NCBI GenBank assembly: GCA_964488085.1
Contig: CAZATK010000017.1
Location: 1-7,867 of the forward strand
Origin: CAZATK01 sp964488085
GTDB taxonomy: Bacteria; Patescibacteriota; Minisyncoccia; UBA6257; UBA11618
Length of the DNA: 7,867 nt
Reading direction: 5' to 3'
Position numbers and translations under genes: made by a program. Below the pieces are notes generated by a model. That model was not told the origin of the DNA and searched no databases. It saw only the letters and a list, made by a program, of their open reading frames with translations. Below are positions 1 to 6,160 of the stretch, piece by piece; position 1 is the stretch's first letter, and every line of letters starts with the position of its first letter.

Positions 1-774
1 AATGTAGTTGGTTTGCGTTATCAAAAACAACCTTTAAGCGGGCGTTCTTTTTGTCCAAACTGTAAAAAGAAATTAAGTTGGTTTGAATTAATTCCGTTGT
101 TAAGTTTTGTGTTTCAACTGGGTAGATGTCGCGGTTGTCATAAAAAAATTTCTTGGCAATATCCGATAGTAGAACTTATATCCGGTTTTATTTTTTTATT
201 GCCTTTTTATTTTTATAATTATTATTCTTTTCCTCCGCACGCTTATAGAGAATGGCTGGCTTTGATTTGGTTGTTAATTGCTTTAGCGATGCTTATTCTG
301 TCAATTATTGATTGGCGGCAAATGGTTATTCCTGACGGAATAAATATTTTTTTGACTGTAATGGGTTTTGTTTTAATGTTCTTGAGCTCAACTTCTTTTT
401 TAAAACACTACAGCGAGTGGCTCGCTCCTAATCGCGTTGAAGGGTTGACTGGCATATTCACAAATCATTTGCTTGCGGGTTTCATCGGAACGGCATTTCT
501 TGGAATTATTGTTTTATTAACTTGGGGCAAGGCAATGGGGATGGGAGATGTGAAGTTAGCGGGAGCGATGGGCCTGATTCTTGGCTGGCCGGATATTGCG
601 TTGGCTTTATGTTTATCTTTTTTAGTTGGTGGCGCTTGGGCTTCGATATTATTATTGCTTAGAAAGAAAAAATTAAAAACGATGGTACCCTTTGGCCCAT
701 TTTTAGTAATTGGATTTTGGCTAGAGATATTTTTTGGTTATCAAATATTAAATTGGTATTTTAGTTTTGTTTAA
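1..774 (+). CDS. pilD: Prepilin peptidase (type IV leader peptidase, A24 family), 5'-partial
   Basis: This membrane aspartyl protease cleaves the leader of type IV prepilins and pseudopilins, and in many bacteria also N-methylates the new N-terminus. The frame is open from base 1 (visible residues NVVGLRYQKQP), matching the family's N-terminal 'FLNVxxxR' region. The TTG at 13 is therefore probably internal, and roughly 20-30 residues lie upstream of the window. Using visible numbering (257 residues), two CxxC pairs (C18/C21 and C43/C46) form the usual zinc-binding part of the N-terminal domain. The aspartates in IDWRQMVIPD (D104, D112) and the GMGD motif (D183) belong to the A24 catalytic core. 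Several hydrophobic helices follow. Pilin-like substrates are encoded just downstream at 1389-2863. The family assignment is very secure. The symbol is by analogy with PilD/GspO/ComC. Confidence 0.93.
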   Translation, partial: NVVGLRYQKQPLSGRSFCPNCKKKLSWFELIPLLSFVFQLGRCRGCHKKISWQYPIVELISGFIFLLPFYFYNYYSFPPHAYREWLALIWLLIALAMLILSIIDWRQMVIPDGINIFLTVMGFVLMFLSSTSFLKHYSEWLAPNRVEGLTGIFTNHLLAGFIGTAFLGIIVLLTWGKAMGMGDVKLAGAMGLILGWPDIALALCLSFLVGGAWASILLLLRKKKLKTMVPFGPFLVIGFWLEIFFGYQILNWYFSFV

Positions 775-776
775 AA

Positions 777-804
777 AAATACTATAGGTGTCCCTATAGT
801 ATTT
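777..804. terminator. Bidirectional hairpin terminator between pilD and the first CPBP gene
   Basis: A perfect 12-bp stem (AAATACTATAGG at 777-788 with CCTATAGTATTT at 793-804) closes a 4-nt loop. It starts just after the pilD stop and overlaps the last two bases of the convergent CPBP stop codon at 803-805. On the minus strand the right arm runs into seven Ts (773-779), a good U-tract. On the plus strand only a short T-run follows. It is therefore best as the terminator of the minus-strand gene and plausible for pilD. Confidence 0.75.
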
Positions 805-1303
805 AATCATAAAAAAAATACAAGTGAATTAATACGACTGATATGCCGACAAAATTAAAAAAAGTGTGAGCAGTAAACGACGAAATTATACCTCCTTTTA
901 GAAATACGTTTGATAATACGAGTCCAGCAATACCAGCTATTAACATTGCTATCGGATCGCCATGCAGTGATCCAAAAATAATTGAAGAAACAATAATTAT
1001 TGACCATAAAATAATTTTATTATTAGTAAAAAACCGCGTTGTTCGTATGGGAATCCAGCGGAATAACACTTCTTCAACAAAAGGAGCCAAAATGATTATG
1101 TATAAAATAATAAATGACAAAGCAGGTGGGTCGTGAGAAAAATCTTTTATTAAATCCATTACTTGGGAATCTTGGTTGGAATCCTGAACCGGCGAATTAA
1201 AAAAAGAGTTTATGAAATAATTTGTAGAGTTGATTAACAGAGCAATAACTATCAAAACTATTCCGTATTTTAATCCCAAAACAAACTTCGCCTTATTATT
1301 CAT
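803..1303 (-). CDS. Short CPBP-family intramembrane metalloprotease-like protein (first copy)
   Basis: This is a 166-residue membrane protein of the CPBP (CAAX protease / bacteriocin-processing, ABI) family. All three signature motifs are present: EExxxR as E77-E78-VLF-R82, FxxxH as F110-GSL-H114, and HxxxN as H146-TFF-N150. These are the residues expected to bind the metal and carry out catalysis, so the protein looks active. Hydrophobic segments lie near residues 8-25, 62-76, 97-113, 118-136 and 147-164, with a polar loop at about 36-60. It is shorter than many CPBP proteins, and the substrate cannot be told from sequence. The ATG start follows a G-rich ribosome binding site and a good minus-strand promoter. 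It lies alone and antisense between the prepilin peptidase and the minor pilins. A role in pilin or envelope processing, peptide immunity or peptide processing is only a guess. Confidence 0.88.
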   Translation of the reverse strand: MNNKAKFVLGLKYGIVLIVIALLINSTNYFINSFFNSPVQDSNQDSQVMDLIKDFSHDPPALSFIILYIIILAPFVEEVLFRWIPIRTTRFFTNNKIILWSIIIVSSIIFGSLHGDPIAMLIAGIAGLVLSNVFLKGGIISSFTAHTFFNFVGISVVLIHLYFFYD

Positions 1304-1307
1304 CCCA

Positions 1308-1314
1308 CCCCCCT
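1308..1314 (-). promoter_or_regulatory. G-rich ribosome binding site of the first CPBP gene
   Basis: On the minus strand AGGGGGG is followed by TGGG and then directly by the ATG at 1303. It can pair with the CCUCC anti-Shine-Dalgarno sequence, partly through G-U pairs. It supports the ATG start and contrasts with the SD-less plus-strand genes greA, lysS and serS. Confidence 0.5.
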
Positions 1315-1342
1315 ACACCAGAGTTTTTAACGATCTAAGACG

Positions 1343-1370
1343 ATGCTATCAGCTTTTTTTGGGTTGTCAA
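1343..1370 (-). promoter_or_regulatory. Sigma-70-type promoter for the first CPBP gene
   Basis: Read on the minus strand, a perfect -35 box TTGACA (1370-1365) is separated by 16 bp from a TAGCAT -10 box (1348-1343, four of six matches to TATAAT). Transcription would begin near 1336, leaving a leader of about 30 nt that holds the G-rich ribosome binding site. The same 85-bp gap must also drive the divergent pilin genes, for which I found no well-spaced promoter. The prediction rests on box matches and spacing only. Confidence 0.5.
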
Positions 1371-1388
1371 ATAAGATAGAATATCAGT

Positions 1389-1913
1389 ATGAGTATAAAT
1401 GATAGAAGGGCGGGGTTTACATTGATAGAAATGCTGATTGTCATAAGCATTCTTACTTTTTTGATTTCTGTTTTAGTCCTTTATAATCGCACTGGAGAAC
1501 GGCAGTTAATTTTGTTAAGAGAACAAGCTAAATTTATTAGTGTGGTATTGAGAGCAAAATCTTTGGCTCTAAATACTTTTGTAGAGAATGAACCGGCCTG
1601 TGGCTACGGAGTCGTTATTGAAGAACAAACTTATTTTATTTATAAAGATTTAGCTAGTAATTGTCATAACAGCGACCATGTTTATTCTGGATTAGCGTTT
1701 GATGAAAAGCTTGACAATGAAATTCATTCTTTGGACTCAGCTTTGAAATTTTATCGTTTAGATATTCGCGATATCTTGTTTGTACCACCCAATCCCCAAG
1801 TATATTTAGATGGCGGTCAGTCTTTAGAAGAGGCTCAGATTGGATTGTCTTCAGTGGATGAGAATTTAAAGGTAAATATTTTAATCAACAATGCTGGACA
1901 AATTAGTTCATAA
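1389..1913 (+). CDS. Type IV pilin-like / pseudopilin protein, FimT/GspH-like
   Basis: This 174-residue protein starts with a short class III signal peptide (MSINDRRAG). Prepilin peptidase is predicted to cleave between G9 and F10, giving a mature end FTLIEMLIVISIL with the conserved Glu at +5 (E14) and a single hydrophobic helix to about residue 31. The rest is a predicted extracytoplasmic domain. Its first part (RTGERQLILLREQAKF, then LRAKSLAL) has the long amphipathic helix typical of FimT/GspH minor pilins. Two cysteines, C71 and C92, could form a disulfide. It is the first of three pilin genes and its end overlaps the next gene by 23 nt, so translation is probably coupled. No clear Shine-Dalgarno sequence precedes the ATG. 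A TAGAAT hexamer six bases upstream hints at a leaderless message but has no good -35 box. The pilin class is secure; the subclass is from layout and general resemblance. Confidence 0.87.
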   Translation: MSINDRRAGFTLIEMLIVISILTFLISVLVLYNRTGERQLILLREQAKFISVVLRAKSLALNTFVENEPACGYGVVIEEQTYFIYKDLASNCHNSDHVYSGLAFDEKLDNEIHSLDSALKFYRLDIRDILFVPPNPQVYLDGGQSLEEAQIGLSSVDENLKVNILINNAGQISS

Positions 1914-2388
1914 CAATAGGGGATATCTTTTAATAGAATCAATAATAGCCATCACATTGGTAACTATTGGCCTATTGGGGATATTTTCCCTGCTTTCTCG
2001 GTCTTTAAGCCTGAATAGGGTTGTCTCAGATCGTGTTAAGGCCGCTTATTTGGCCGCCGAAGGCATAGAGATTGTAAAAAATTTAATGGATAATAATTTG
2101 ATTCAAGAAAGGCCTTGGAATTATGAAATTGGTGATGGCGAATACGAAGTTGATTACCAAAGTATTTCTTTATCGCCCAAACAAGCCCGTTTTTTAAATT
2201 TTAATCCTGTTGATGGATTTTATAGTTATGATAATTTTCAACCGACTAATTTTCAAAGGACTGTTGCTATTAATACTTCAAAAGACGGTCAAGAAATAAG
2301 AGTTAACTCAAAAGTTAATTGGACTACAAGGGGTGGTGGAAAATTTGATATTAATTTAGAGGATCACTTTTTTAATTGGAGACAATAA
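1891..2388 (+). CDS. Type IV pilin-like / pseudopilin protein, PilV/GspI-like
   Basis: This 165-residue protein has a prepilin leader ending in NNRG, with predicted cleavage G11/Y12 and mature start YLLIESIIAITLV carrying Glu at +5 (E16). A single hydrophobic helix (about 12-36) is followed by a soluble domain. The stretch AAYLAAEGIEIVKNLMDNN (51-69) matches the pattern common in PilV/GspI-type minor pilins, where a helix with 'AEG.E..RN..D.N' follows the membrane segment. Tyr in place of Phe at mature position 1 is a mild departure from the canonical motif. The gene starts inside the end of the previous one (23-nt overlap in another frame) and ends one base before the next ATG, consistent with co-expression. 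It probably primes or modifies a pilus or pseudopilus tip. The exact role is inferred from the family. Confidence 0.86.
   Translation: MLDKLVHNNRGYLLIESIIAITLVTIGLLGIFSLLSRSLSLNRVVSDRVKAAYLAAEGIEIVKNLMDNNLIQERPWNYEIGDGEYEVDYQSISLSPKQARFLNFNPVDGFYSYDNFQPTNFQRTVAINTSKDGQEIRVNSKVNWTTRGGGKFDINLEDHFFNWRQ
2378..2381 (+). promoter_or_regulatory. Ribosome binding site of the third pilin gene
   Basis: GGAG lies 8 nt before the ATG at 2390, inside the last codons of the preceding pilin gene. It fixes the start of the PilW/GspJ-like gene and is the only canonical Shine-Dalgarno sequence among the plus-strand genes. Confidence 0.55.
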
Positions 2389-2389
2389 C

Positions 2390-2863
2390 ATGAGATTAAA
2401 TAAAGGATTCACAATGATAGAATTATTGGTGGCGATTGGTTTGTTTGTCGTTGTTGTTTCTGTTTCTTCTGGAATTTTTATAAAATCCTTGAGGACTCAA
2501 AGGCAAATTGTTTCTTTAATGGCGGCCAATGATAATGCCAGCTTGTCATTAGAACAAATAATCAGAGAAATAAGAACGGGAAGAGCTTTTTCTTCTAATG
2601 GAAGCCAATTAAGTTTTACGAATTATTTAGAAGAACCAGTAACTTACGAATTAGATTCTAATTCTATTAAGAGAAATGGGAAATCTATTACTGCCAGCAA
2701 TGTTAATGTTGTTTATTTTAATATTCATCTTTTAGGAGAAGGAATAAATGATGGCCTTTCAACTAGAGCTACGATTAGTTTGGGAGTCAGCGCAAAGGGA
2801 TTATTGGAATCTTTTATCACTAATTTACAGACTACGGTTAGTGCTAGAACAATTGATTCTTGA
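2390..2863 (+). CDS. Type IV pilin-like / pseudopilin protein, PilW/GspJ-like
   Basis: This 157-residue protein has a very short leader (MRLNKG), predicted cleavage G6/F7 and the textbook mature start FTMIELLVAIGLFVVVVS with Glu at +5 (E11). The hydrophobic helix runs to about residue 31. The following SLEQIIREIRTGRAF (53-67) and a beta-rich tail resemble PilW/GspJ minor pilins. The protein is small for GspJ, whose members usually exceed 190 residues, and is closer to compact PilW-like proteins. The gene begins one base after the previous stop and ends in TGA, so UGA is read as stop here. A GC-rich hairpin with a T-run follows within about 50 nt, probably closing the pilin operon. No GspK/PilX-like partner follows. 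Confidence 0.86.
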   Translation: MRLNKGFTMIELLVAIGLFVVVVSVSSGIFIKSLRTQRQIVSLMAANDNASLSLEQIIREIRTGRAFSSNGSQLSFTNYLEEPVTYELDSNSIKRNGKSITASNVNVVYFNIHLLGEGINDGLSTRATISLGVSAKGLLESFITNLQTTVSARTIDS

Positions 2864-2904
2864 CATTTCACTCTTATTATTTCAAACTTATGAATAAAAT
2901 AAGA

Positions 2905-2985
2905 TTAATGATTGATATGGCCTGCCTCCGTCTCGCCATCCGCCAACTGGCGGAAGCGGACTTCGGCAAGGCTCATATTTTTTAA
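2905..2985. repeat. GC-rich imperfect palindromic repeat element, open on both strands
   Basis: A GC-rich block in AT-rich intergenic DNA folds back on itself. The outer arms (ATATGGCCTGCC at 2915-2926 and GGCAAGGCTCATAT at 2965-2978) pair with two bulges, the middle arms pair imperfectly, and the core is TCCGCC-AACT-GGCGGA (2939-2954). Both strands carry an ATG-started open frame through the whole block: 22 codons at 2917-2985 on plus and 23 codons at 2905-2976 on minus. Neither has a Shine-Dalgarno sequence, so I do not call them genes. The same core with a different loop sits inside alr at 7369-7384, which suggests a dispersed family. What moves or maintains it is unknown. Confidence 0.6.
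2915..2983 (+). terminator. Possible terminator after the pilin genes, formed by the repeat
   Basis: The long imperfect hairpin of the repeat is followed at once by six Ts (2978-2983) and further AT-rich sequence, which fits an intrinsic terminator separating the pilin operon from greA. The bulged stem is long for a terminator, so the fit is moderate. There is no T-run on the minus-strand side. Confidence 0.4.
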
Positions 2986-3011
2986 TAATTTTATGAAAAA
3001 AATATAAAAAT

Positions 3012-3476
3012 ATGGAATACGAAAAACATTATTTAACTGCCGGTCGGCTAGAAGAGCTGAAAAAAGAACTCATAAATTTAAAAACTACAAAACGGCTGGA
3101 GATTGCAGATAGATTGAAGCGGGCGAAGGAATTGGGTGATTTGTCTGAAAATTCAGAATATGTAGAAGCGAGAGAAGAGCAGTCTATAGTTGAGTCAAAA
3201 ATTTTTGAGTTGGAGGAAATAGTTAGGAATGCGGTTTTAATTAAGAAAGACGAAGGTGGCAAAACAGTTCAAGTTGGTTCTACTGCGGTTGTTAAAAAAG
3301 ACGACAAAGAATCCAGATTTTCTATAGTTGGTTCTAACGAATCTGAACCGGAGTCCGGTCTTATATCCAATGAATCTCCTTTGGGAAAAGCTTTTTTAAA
3401 TAAGAAGGCGGGAGATGTGGTTAATATTAATACACCGAGGGGGGAGGTTACATATAAAATTATTAGTGTAGAATAA
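3012..3476 (+). CDS. greA: Transcription elongation factor GreA
   Basis: GreA enters the secondary channel of backtracked RNA polymerase and promotes cleavage of the transcript's 3' end so that elongation can resume. The 154 residues match the family's usual size of about 158. The N-terminal antiparallel coiled coil (about 5-78) carries the acidic tip GDLSENSEY (42-50); D43 and E46 correspond to the metal-positioning acidic pair of GreA. The C-terminal FKBP-like domain has the family patterns FSIVGSNESEPESGLIS (103-119), ESPLGKAFLNKKAGD and TPRGEVTYKI. No Shine-Dalgarno sequence precedes the ATG; the region is A/T only. The gene is followed after 7 nt by lysS, an arrangement (greA next to lysS) seen in several bacterial lineages, so the two are probably co-transcribed. 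Confidence 0.96.
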   Translation: MEYEKHYLTAGRLEELKKELINLKTTKRLEIADRLKRAKELGDLSENSEYVEAREEQSIVESKIFELEEIVRNAVLIKKDEGGKTVQVGSTAVVKKDDKESRFSIVGSNESEPESGLISNESPLGKAFLNKKAGDVVNINTPRGEVTYKIISVE

Positions 3477-3483
3477 GTAATAG

Positions 3484-4914
3484 ATGCTGGATGATTTAAT
3501 AAAAGAACGTTTAAAGAAATTAGCCAATTTTCAGAAAGCAAATCACCCGTCTTATATAGCTGAAAGCAAGCGAACTCATTTTGCCCAAGATATTCAATTA
3601 GGGCAAAAAAATGTTTTTGTTTCTGGAAGAATGATGGGATTAAGAGTACAAGGCGGTGTTTTTTTTATTGATGTTTTTGATGCTACGGGAAAAATTCAGG
3701 CCGTAGTAAAAAAGGAAAATATTTCTGATTTTGATTTGTTTAAAAATAATTTAGATATTGGGGACTTTGTTGAAGTTAGTGGTGATATTTTTGAAACAAA
3801 AAAAGGAGAAATTAGCATTGACGCAAAAAGTTTGCATCTTTTGACCAAAAGTCTTAGGCCATTGCCTGATCAATGGTCTGGTTTAGAAGACACAGAAATT
3901 CGTTTAAGGCAAAGATATTTAGATTTACTTTTCCATCCCGAAGTTCGCGATGTTTTTCAAAAGAAATCTATTTTTTGGGATGCTTGTAGAACGTATTTAA
4001 AGAAAAACGGTTTTTTAGAAGTAGAGGCCTCTGTTTTAGAATCAATACCGGGGGGCGCCGATGCCGAGCCATTTATTACTCATCATAATGCTTTAGATAT
4101 GGATTTTTATCTAAGAATTTCTTTAGAATTGCCTCTGAAAAAAATCCTGGTAAGCAATTTGGAAAAAATTTTTGAAATAGGAAGAGTTTTTAGAAACGAG
4201 GGGATTGATAAAGAGCATCTGCAAGATTATAACCAATGCGAATTTTATTGGGCCTATCAGGACTATAATGGCATGATGAAATTTGTGGAAGAAATGTATA
4301 AAGATATTATTGAAAAAACTGTGGGTAGTTTAGTAACAACTTATAATGACGATTCTATTAATTGGGGTAAAGAATGGGAAGTTCTTGATTATTACCATCT
4401 TTTCAAGAAATATGTTGATTTGGATTTAGAAAAAGCTAGTATAGATGATCTTCGTAAAAAAGCAGGAGATTTAAATATAAAACTAGAGAAAAATTTGGGG
4501 CGAGGCAGGTTGATAGATTTATTATATAAAAAGTTAGTGCGTCCCAATATTATTCAACCTTCTTTTTTAATTAACCCTCCGGCTGATATAGAGCCGTTAG
4601 CTAAGCGTTTGGATAATGATAAAAATAGAGTGGCACGATTTCAAGTTGTCGCTTGTGGCACTGAATTAGGTAAGGGTTTTTCGGAAAATAATGACCCAAT
4701 TGATCAGAGGAAAAGATTTGAAGAACAAATGCGATTAAGAGAAGAAGGCGATAGGGAAGCGCAAAGATTAGACGAAGATTTTTTAGAAGCCATGGAATAT
4801 GGTATGCCGCCATCGGCTGGGTTCGGCTTTTCGGAGAGATTGTTCGCTGTTCTTATGAATAAGCCGGTAAGAGAGACCGTGATATTCCCCTTAATGAAAC
4901 AAAAAGAAAAATAA
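3484..4914 (+). CDS. lysS: Lysyl-tRNA synthetase, class II, divergent
   Basis: LysRS charges tRNA-Lys with lysine. The 476 residues include an N-terminal OB-fold anticodon-binding domain (about 42-118) and the class II catalytic core. The motif 1 region runs about 144-181 (RYLDLLFHPEVRDVF onward). GGADAEPFITHHNALD is at 190-205, motif 2 starts at FRNEG (236-240), CGTELGKGFSENND is at 391-404, and motif 3 is SAGFGFSERL (444-453). Several positions differ from the standard bacterial enzyme. GGA.ARPF has become GGADAEPF. The HNPEFTMLE that usually follows motif 2 is HLQDYNQCE (245-253). Motif 3 appears one residue shorter than GLGIGIDR. The flanking sequence is otherwise intact, so this looks like a lineage-specific but active enzyme. 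The start is the first ATG after greA (7-nt gap) and lacks a Shine-Dalgarno sequence. serS follows after another 7 nt. Confidence 0.95.
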   Translation: MLDDLIKERLKKLANFQKANHPSYIAESKRTHFAQDIQLGQKNVFVSGRMMGLRVQGGVFFIDVFDATGKIQAVVKKENISDFDLFKNNLDIGDFVEVSGDIFETKKGEISIDAKSLHLLTKSLRPLPDQWSGLEDTEIRLRQRYLDLLFHPEVRDVFQKKSIFWDACRTYLKKNGFLEVEASVLESIPGGADAEPFITHHNALDMDFYLRISLELPLKKILVSNLEKIFEIGRVFRNEGIDKEHLQDYNQCEFYWAYQDYNGMMKFVEEMYKDIIEKTVGSLVTTYNDDSINWGKEWEVLDYYHLFKKYVDLDLEKASIDDLRKKAGDLNIKLEKNLGRGRLIDLLYKKLVRPNIIQPSFLINPPADIEPLAKRLDNDKNRVARFQVVACGTELGKGFSENNDPIDQRKRFEEQMRLREEGDREAQRLDEDFLEAMEYGMPPSAGFGFSERLFAVLMNKPVRETVIFPLMKQKEK

Positions 4915-4921
4915 TAAATTT

Positions 4922-6136
4922 ATGCTGGATATTAAATTGATTCGTGAAAATTCTAGTTTAGTTAAAGAATCTCTTACTAAAAGAAATAAAGATTCTAGTT
5001 TAGTTGATCAGTTTTTAGATTTAGATGAAAAATGGCGTTCTCTAACTACGAGCATTGATAAATATAGGACTGAACAAAATATATTAAGCAAGGAACGAAA
5101 AATAGAAGAATCTAAATTAGTAAAAGAAAAAATTAAATCACTTAATTCTGAAATGTTGGAATTAGAGAAAAAAAGGACTGATTTATTAAATAATTTTCCC
5201 AATATCGTGGCAAGTGATGTACCGGTAGGAAAGAATGAATTAGAAAATGTTGTTTTAAAAGAAGTGGGCGCAAAACCGAAGTTTGATTTTAAACCGAAAG
5301 ATTATTTGTCTTTAGCAGAAGATTTAGATGTTATTGACATTAAGAGGGCGGCTAAGGTTTCTGGAAGCAGATTTGGTTATTTAAAAGGTAAGGCAGTTTT
5401 ATTGGAATTGGCGTTGGTTAGATTTGCTTTTGATAAGTTAGTTGCTAAAGGATTTACGCCAGTTATTCCTCCGGTAATGATTAAGCCGGAAGTATTTGCC
5501 GGTATGGGGAGGTTAGCCGCCGACCAAAAAGAGGAGCGTTATTTTTTAGATAAGGACAACTTGTATTTAGTGGGTAGCGCGGAACATACACTTGGGGCAT
5601 TACATATGGACGAAGTATTAAAAGATAAAGATTTGCCCAAAAGATATGTTGGGTTTTCTACTTGTTTCAGGCGCGAAGCCGGTTCTTATGGCAAAGACAC
5701 GAAGGGGATTTTACGGGTTCATCAATTTGATAAAGTAGAAATGTTTTCTTTTTCTAAGCCGGAAGAATCAGAAAAAGAACATCAATTTTTATTAAATTGC
5801 CAAGAAGAATTAATGCAGGATTTGGGGTTGTGTTATAGAGTAATGCAAATTTGTACTGGTGATTTGGGTTGGACCGATGCTAAACAATATGACATTGAAG
5901 CTTGGCTTCCCGGACAGTCCTCGGCAGAAGGCCAGGGAGCTTATCGTGAGACCCATTCGTGTTCTAATACCACTGATTTTCAAGCGCGAGGCATTAATTG
6001 TAAGTATGAAAAAGGAGGACATGTTCATATGTTAAATGCCACTGCCTTGGCTATTGGTAGAATTATTATTGCTATTATAGAAAATTATCAGAATTCTGAT
6101 GGAGATTTTGTGATTCCTAAAGTTTTAGAAAAATAG
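4922..6136 (+). CDS. serS: Seryl-tRNA synthetase
   Basis: SerRS charges tRNA-Ser (and tRNA-Sec where present) with serine. The 404 residues begin MLDIKLIRENSSLVKESL, the typical SerRS N-terminus, and continue into the long coiled-coil arm (about 27-97) that reaches the tRNA-Ser variable arm. The class II core follows. The usual TAE substrate motif is SAE (219-221), motif 2 is FRREAGSYGKDTKGILRVHQFDK (249-271), and EAWLPGQ (326-332) and ETHSCSNTTDFQARG (343-357) are well conserved. Motif 3 is LNATALAIGR (371-380) in place of the common LNGSGLAVGR. The end DGDFVIPKVLEK is normal though slightly short. It starts 7 nt after lysS without a Shine-Dalgarno sequence, and a hairpin begins within 3 nt of its stop. 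Confidence 0.96.
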   Translation: MLDIKLIRENSSLVKESLTKRNKDSSLVDQFLDLDEKWRSLTTSIDKYRTEQNILSKERKIEESKLVKEKIKSLNSEMLELEKKRTDLLNNFPNIVASDVPVGKNELENVVLKEVGAKPKFDFKPKDYLSLAEDLDVIDIKRAAKVSGSRFGYLKGKAVLLELALVRFAFDKLVAKGFTPVIPPVMIKPEVFAGMGRLAADQKEERYFLDKDNLYLVGSAEHTLGALHMDEVLKDKDLPKRYVGFSTCFRREAGSYGKDTKGILRVHQFDKVEMFSFSKPEESEKEHQFLLNCQEELMQDLGLCYRVMQICTGDLGWTDAKQYDIEAWLPGQSSAEGQGAYRETHSCSNTTDFQARGINCKYEKGGHVHMLNATALAIGRIIIAIIENYQNSDGDFVIPKVLEK

Positions 6137-6138
6137 AC

Positions 6139-6160
6139 CCCGCACCTTTTAAGATGCGGG
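6139..6160. terminator. Bidirectional hairpin terminator between serS and the second CPBP gene
   Basis: CCCGCA (6139-6144) pairs with TGCGGG (6155-6160), and a C-G and a T-A pair can extend the stem past one C-A mismatch. It begins just after the serS stop (6134-6136) and contains the stop codon and last codons of the convergent CPBP gene. On the minus strand the stem is followed by TCTATTTTT, a fair U-tract. The plus-strand tail is weak, so it serves the minus-strand gene best. Confidence 0.65.

Noticed and set aside
13..774. TTG at 13 as the true start of the prepilin peptidase
   Set aside because: The frame is open to base 1 and the residues before it (NVVG) match the conserved family N-terminus, so the gene begins outside the window.
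1364..1382. Plus-strand promoter for the pilin genes using TTGTCA and TAGAAT
   Set aside because: The boxes are only 7 bp apart. TAGAAT alone could drive a leaderless message, but no -35 box is found at proper distance.
2861..2863. Recoded UGA (glycine) as in Gracilibacteria/Absconditabacteria
   Set aside because: Reading through the TGA that ends the third pilin adds only a short unrelated tail, and the other genes here have no in-frame TGA, so the standard stop meaning fits.
2917..2985. Plus-strand 22-codon ORF (and a 23-codon ORF on minus at 2905-2976) as genes
   Set aside because: Both lie wholly in the palindromic repeat, lack ribosome binding sites and have no recognisable protein features. 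Openness is better explained by the repeat.
2993..3007. Tiny upstream ORF (MKKI-stop) just before greA
   Set aside because: Four codons in an A/T-only stretch are expected by chance, and nothing suggests attenuation or coupling.
3029..3262. Minus-strand ORFs within greA, lysS and serS
   Set aside because: They are shadows of well-conserved genes, with low-complexity Ser/Phe/Leu-rich translations and no start signals.
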